Assembly (NCBI GenBank): GCA_002477805.1
Contig: DLKQ01000002.1
Coordinates: forward strand, 20,261-45,342
Source of the DNA: Christensenella sp. UBA7584
GTDB lineage: Bacteria > Bacillota > Clostridia > Christensenellales > UBA1242
Reading direction: 5' to 3'
DNA: 25,082 nucleotides
A program made the translations under genes and the position numbers. Under the pieces are notes generated by a model. It made no database searches, was not told the DNA's origin, and saw nothing but the letters and a program-made list of their open reading frames with translations. Below, in pieces: positions 24,778 through 25,082 of this stretch. Every line of letters begins with the position of its first letter. The stretch's first letter is position 1.

Positions 24778-24849
24778 ATGATTGCCTTTATTGTTGCATT
24801 AATTTTTAATAACAAAACTCAAAACAAACATAAAAAGGGCATATTCTAG
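24778..24849 (+). pseudogene. Tiny membrane-protein ORF, possibly frameshifted
   Basis: From the ATG at 24778 the frame encodes 23 aa, starting MIAFIVALIF and ending in a Lys-rich tail. The same frame continues upstream without a stop back to 24724, reading KRGLKPVAGGKVSLI, but holds no ATG, GTG or TTG. A GTG at 24725 lies one frame away, and a single extra A in the A-run at 24730-24734 would join them into a protein of about 40 aa. The stop codon lies inside the terminator stem, as for a real terminal gene. It may be a decayed gene, a sequencing error or chance. Confidence 0.3.
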
Positions 24850-24880
24850 AAAAACCTCTAAAATATGCTCTTTATTTCTT
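24834..24880. terminator. Bidirectional intrinsic terminator
   Basis: A 17-bp stem (24834-24850 against 24857-24873, one C-A mismatch and one G-U pair) has T-rich flanks on both strands. It separates plus-strand transcription from the left with the minus-strand gene entering from the right edge. Confidence 0.85.
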
Positions 24881-24938
24881 CAAATATTGATAACCTCAAA
24901 TAGAATTACTAATATACTTGAAATTTTTATAAAGACTA

Positions 24939-25082
24939 TCAACTATTTTTCCACTCATAATTAATTTTGTCTTTGAGTTCTATTCTGATTTTGTAATTAC
25001 CAGCATTTGTAGCTGAATATGTATAGTCATCTCCTACAACTAGTTGCATTAGGTCACTATCAAAATTATCAAACCAAGTTTC
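24939..25082 (-). CDS. C-terminal end of a surface-type protein (5' part outside window)
   Basis: Only the last 47 codons and a TGA stop are inside the window. They read YTYSATNAGNYKIRIELKD (20-38), a phrase typical of the last strands of bacterial Ig-like or MBG-type domains, and end NYEWKNS. No membrane anchor or sorting signal follows, so this end is free or the chain ends in the domain itself. A terminator lies 66 nt downstream. The product is otherwise unknown. Confidence 0.65.
   Translation of the reverse strand, partial: ETWFDNFDSDLMQLVVGDDYTYSATNAGNYKIRIELKDKINYEWKNS

Noticed and set aside
1..25082. CRISPR array, tRNA, rRNA or insertion sequence
   Set aside because: No regular short repeats with spacers, no tRNA cloverleaf with a TTC-loop, no rRNA segments and no transposase frame were seen.

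Overview
The window is AT-rich DNA from a low-GC, standard-code bacterium (TGA acts as a stop). The Gram-positive type IV secretion (T4SS) families, lipobox lipoproteins, strong AGGAGG-type ribosome sites, TTGACA/TATAAT promoters and the rplM-rpsI pair all point to Bacillota, most likely an uncultured gut or host-associated lineage. The lineage is inferred; no marker here names a genus.

Left part (1-12.1 kb): a type IV secretion / conjugation locus. Reading leftwards from a divergent promoter region near 9.8-10.1 kb are a small two-helix pilin-like protein (VirB2-like), a 662-aa lipoprotein with EF-hand-like acidic loops, a VirB6/TrbL-like polytopic protein with a long soluble tail, an intrinsic terminator, a VirB4-type ATPase with a PrgI/VirB3-like membrane head, and at the left edge an ArdC-like protein whose metallopeptidase motif seems to have lost its catalytic residues. 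Reading rightwards from the same region is a VirD4/TraG-type coupling ATPase with its own promoter and terminator. A perfect 16-bp palindrome overlaps the likely pilin promoter, and its half-site recurs twice at the coupling-protein promoter, which suggests shared control. No relaxase, integrase, origin of transfer or cell-wall hydrolase is visible, so conjugation versus protein secretion cannot be decided from this window.

Middle (12.1-21.4 kb): a structured intergenic stretch, then one 8.7-kb gene for a 2897-aa secreted, membrane-anchored, Ser/Thr/Asn-rich surface protein with its own promoter, an operator-like palindrome and a terminator. It faces the same way as the coupling protein and could be the contact or adhesion partner of the T4SS, but only its position supports this.

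Right part (21.5-25.1 kb): chromosomal housekeeping DNA. It holds rplM-rpsI (L13, S9) as a tightly coupled operon with a consensus promoter and terminator, a beta-propeller-like lipoprotein gene, a divergent small basic protein, a tiny degenerate ORF ending in a bidirectional terminator, and the 3' end of another surface-type protein. The core ribosomal genes show that the T4SS locus lies in, or is integrated into, the chromosome.
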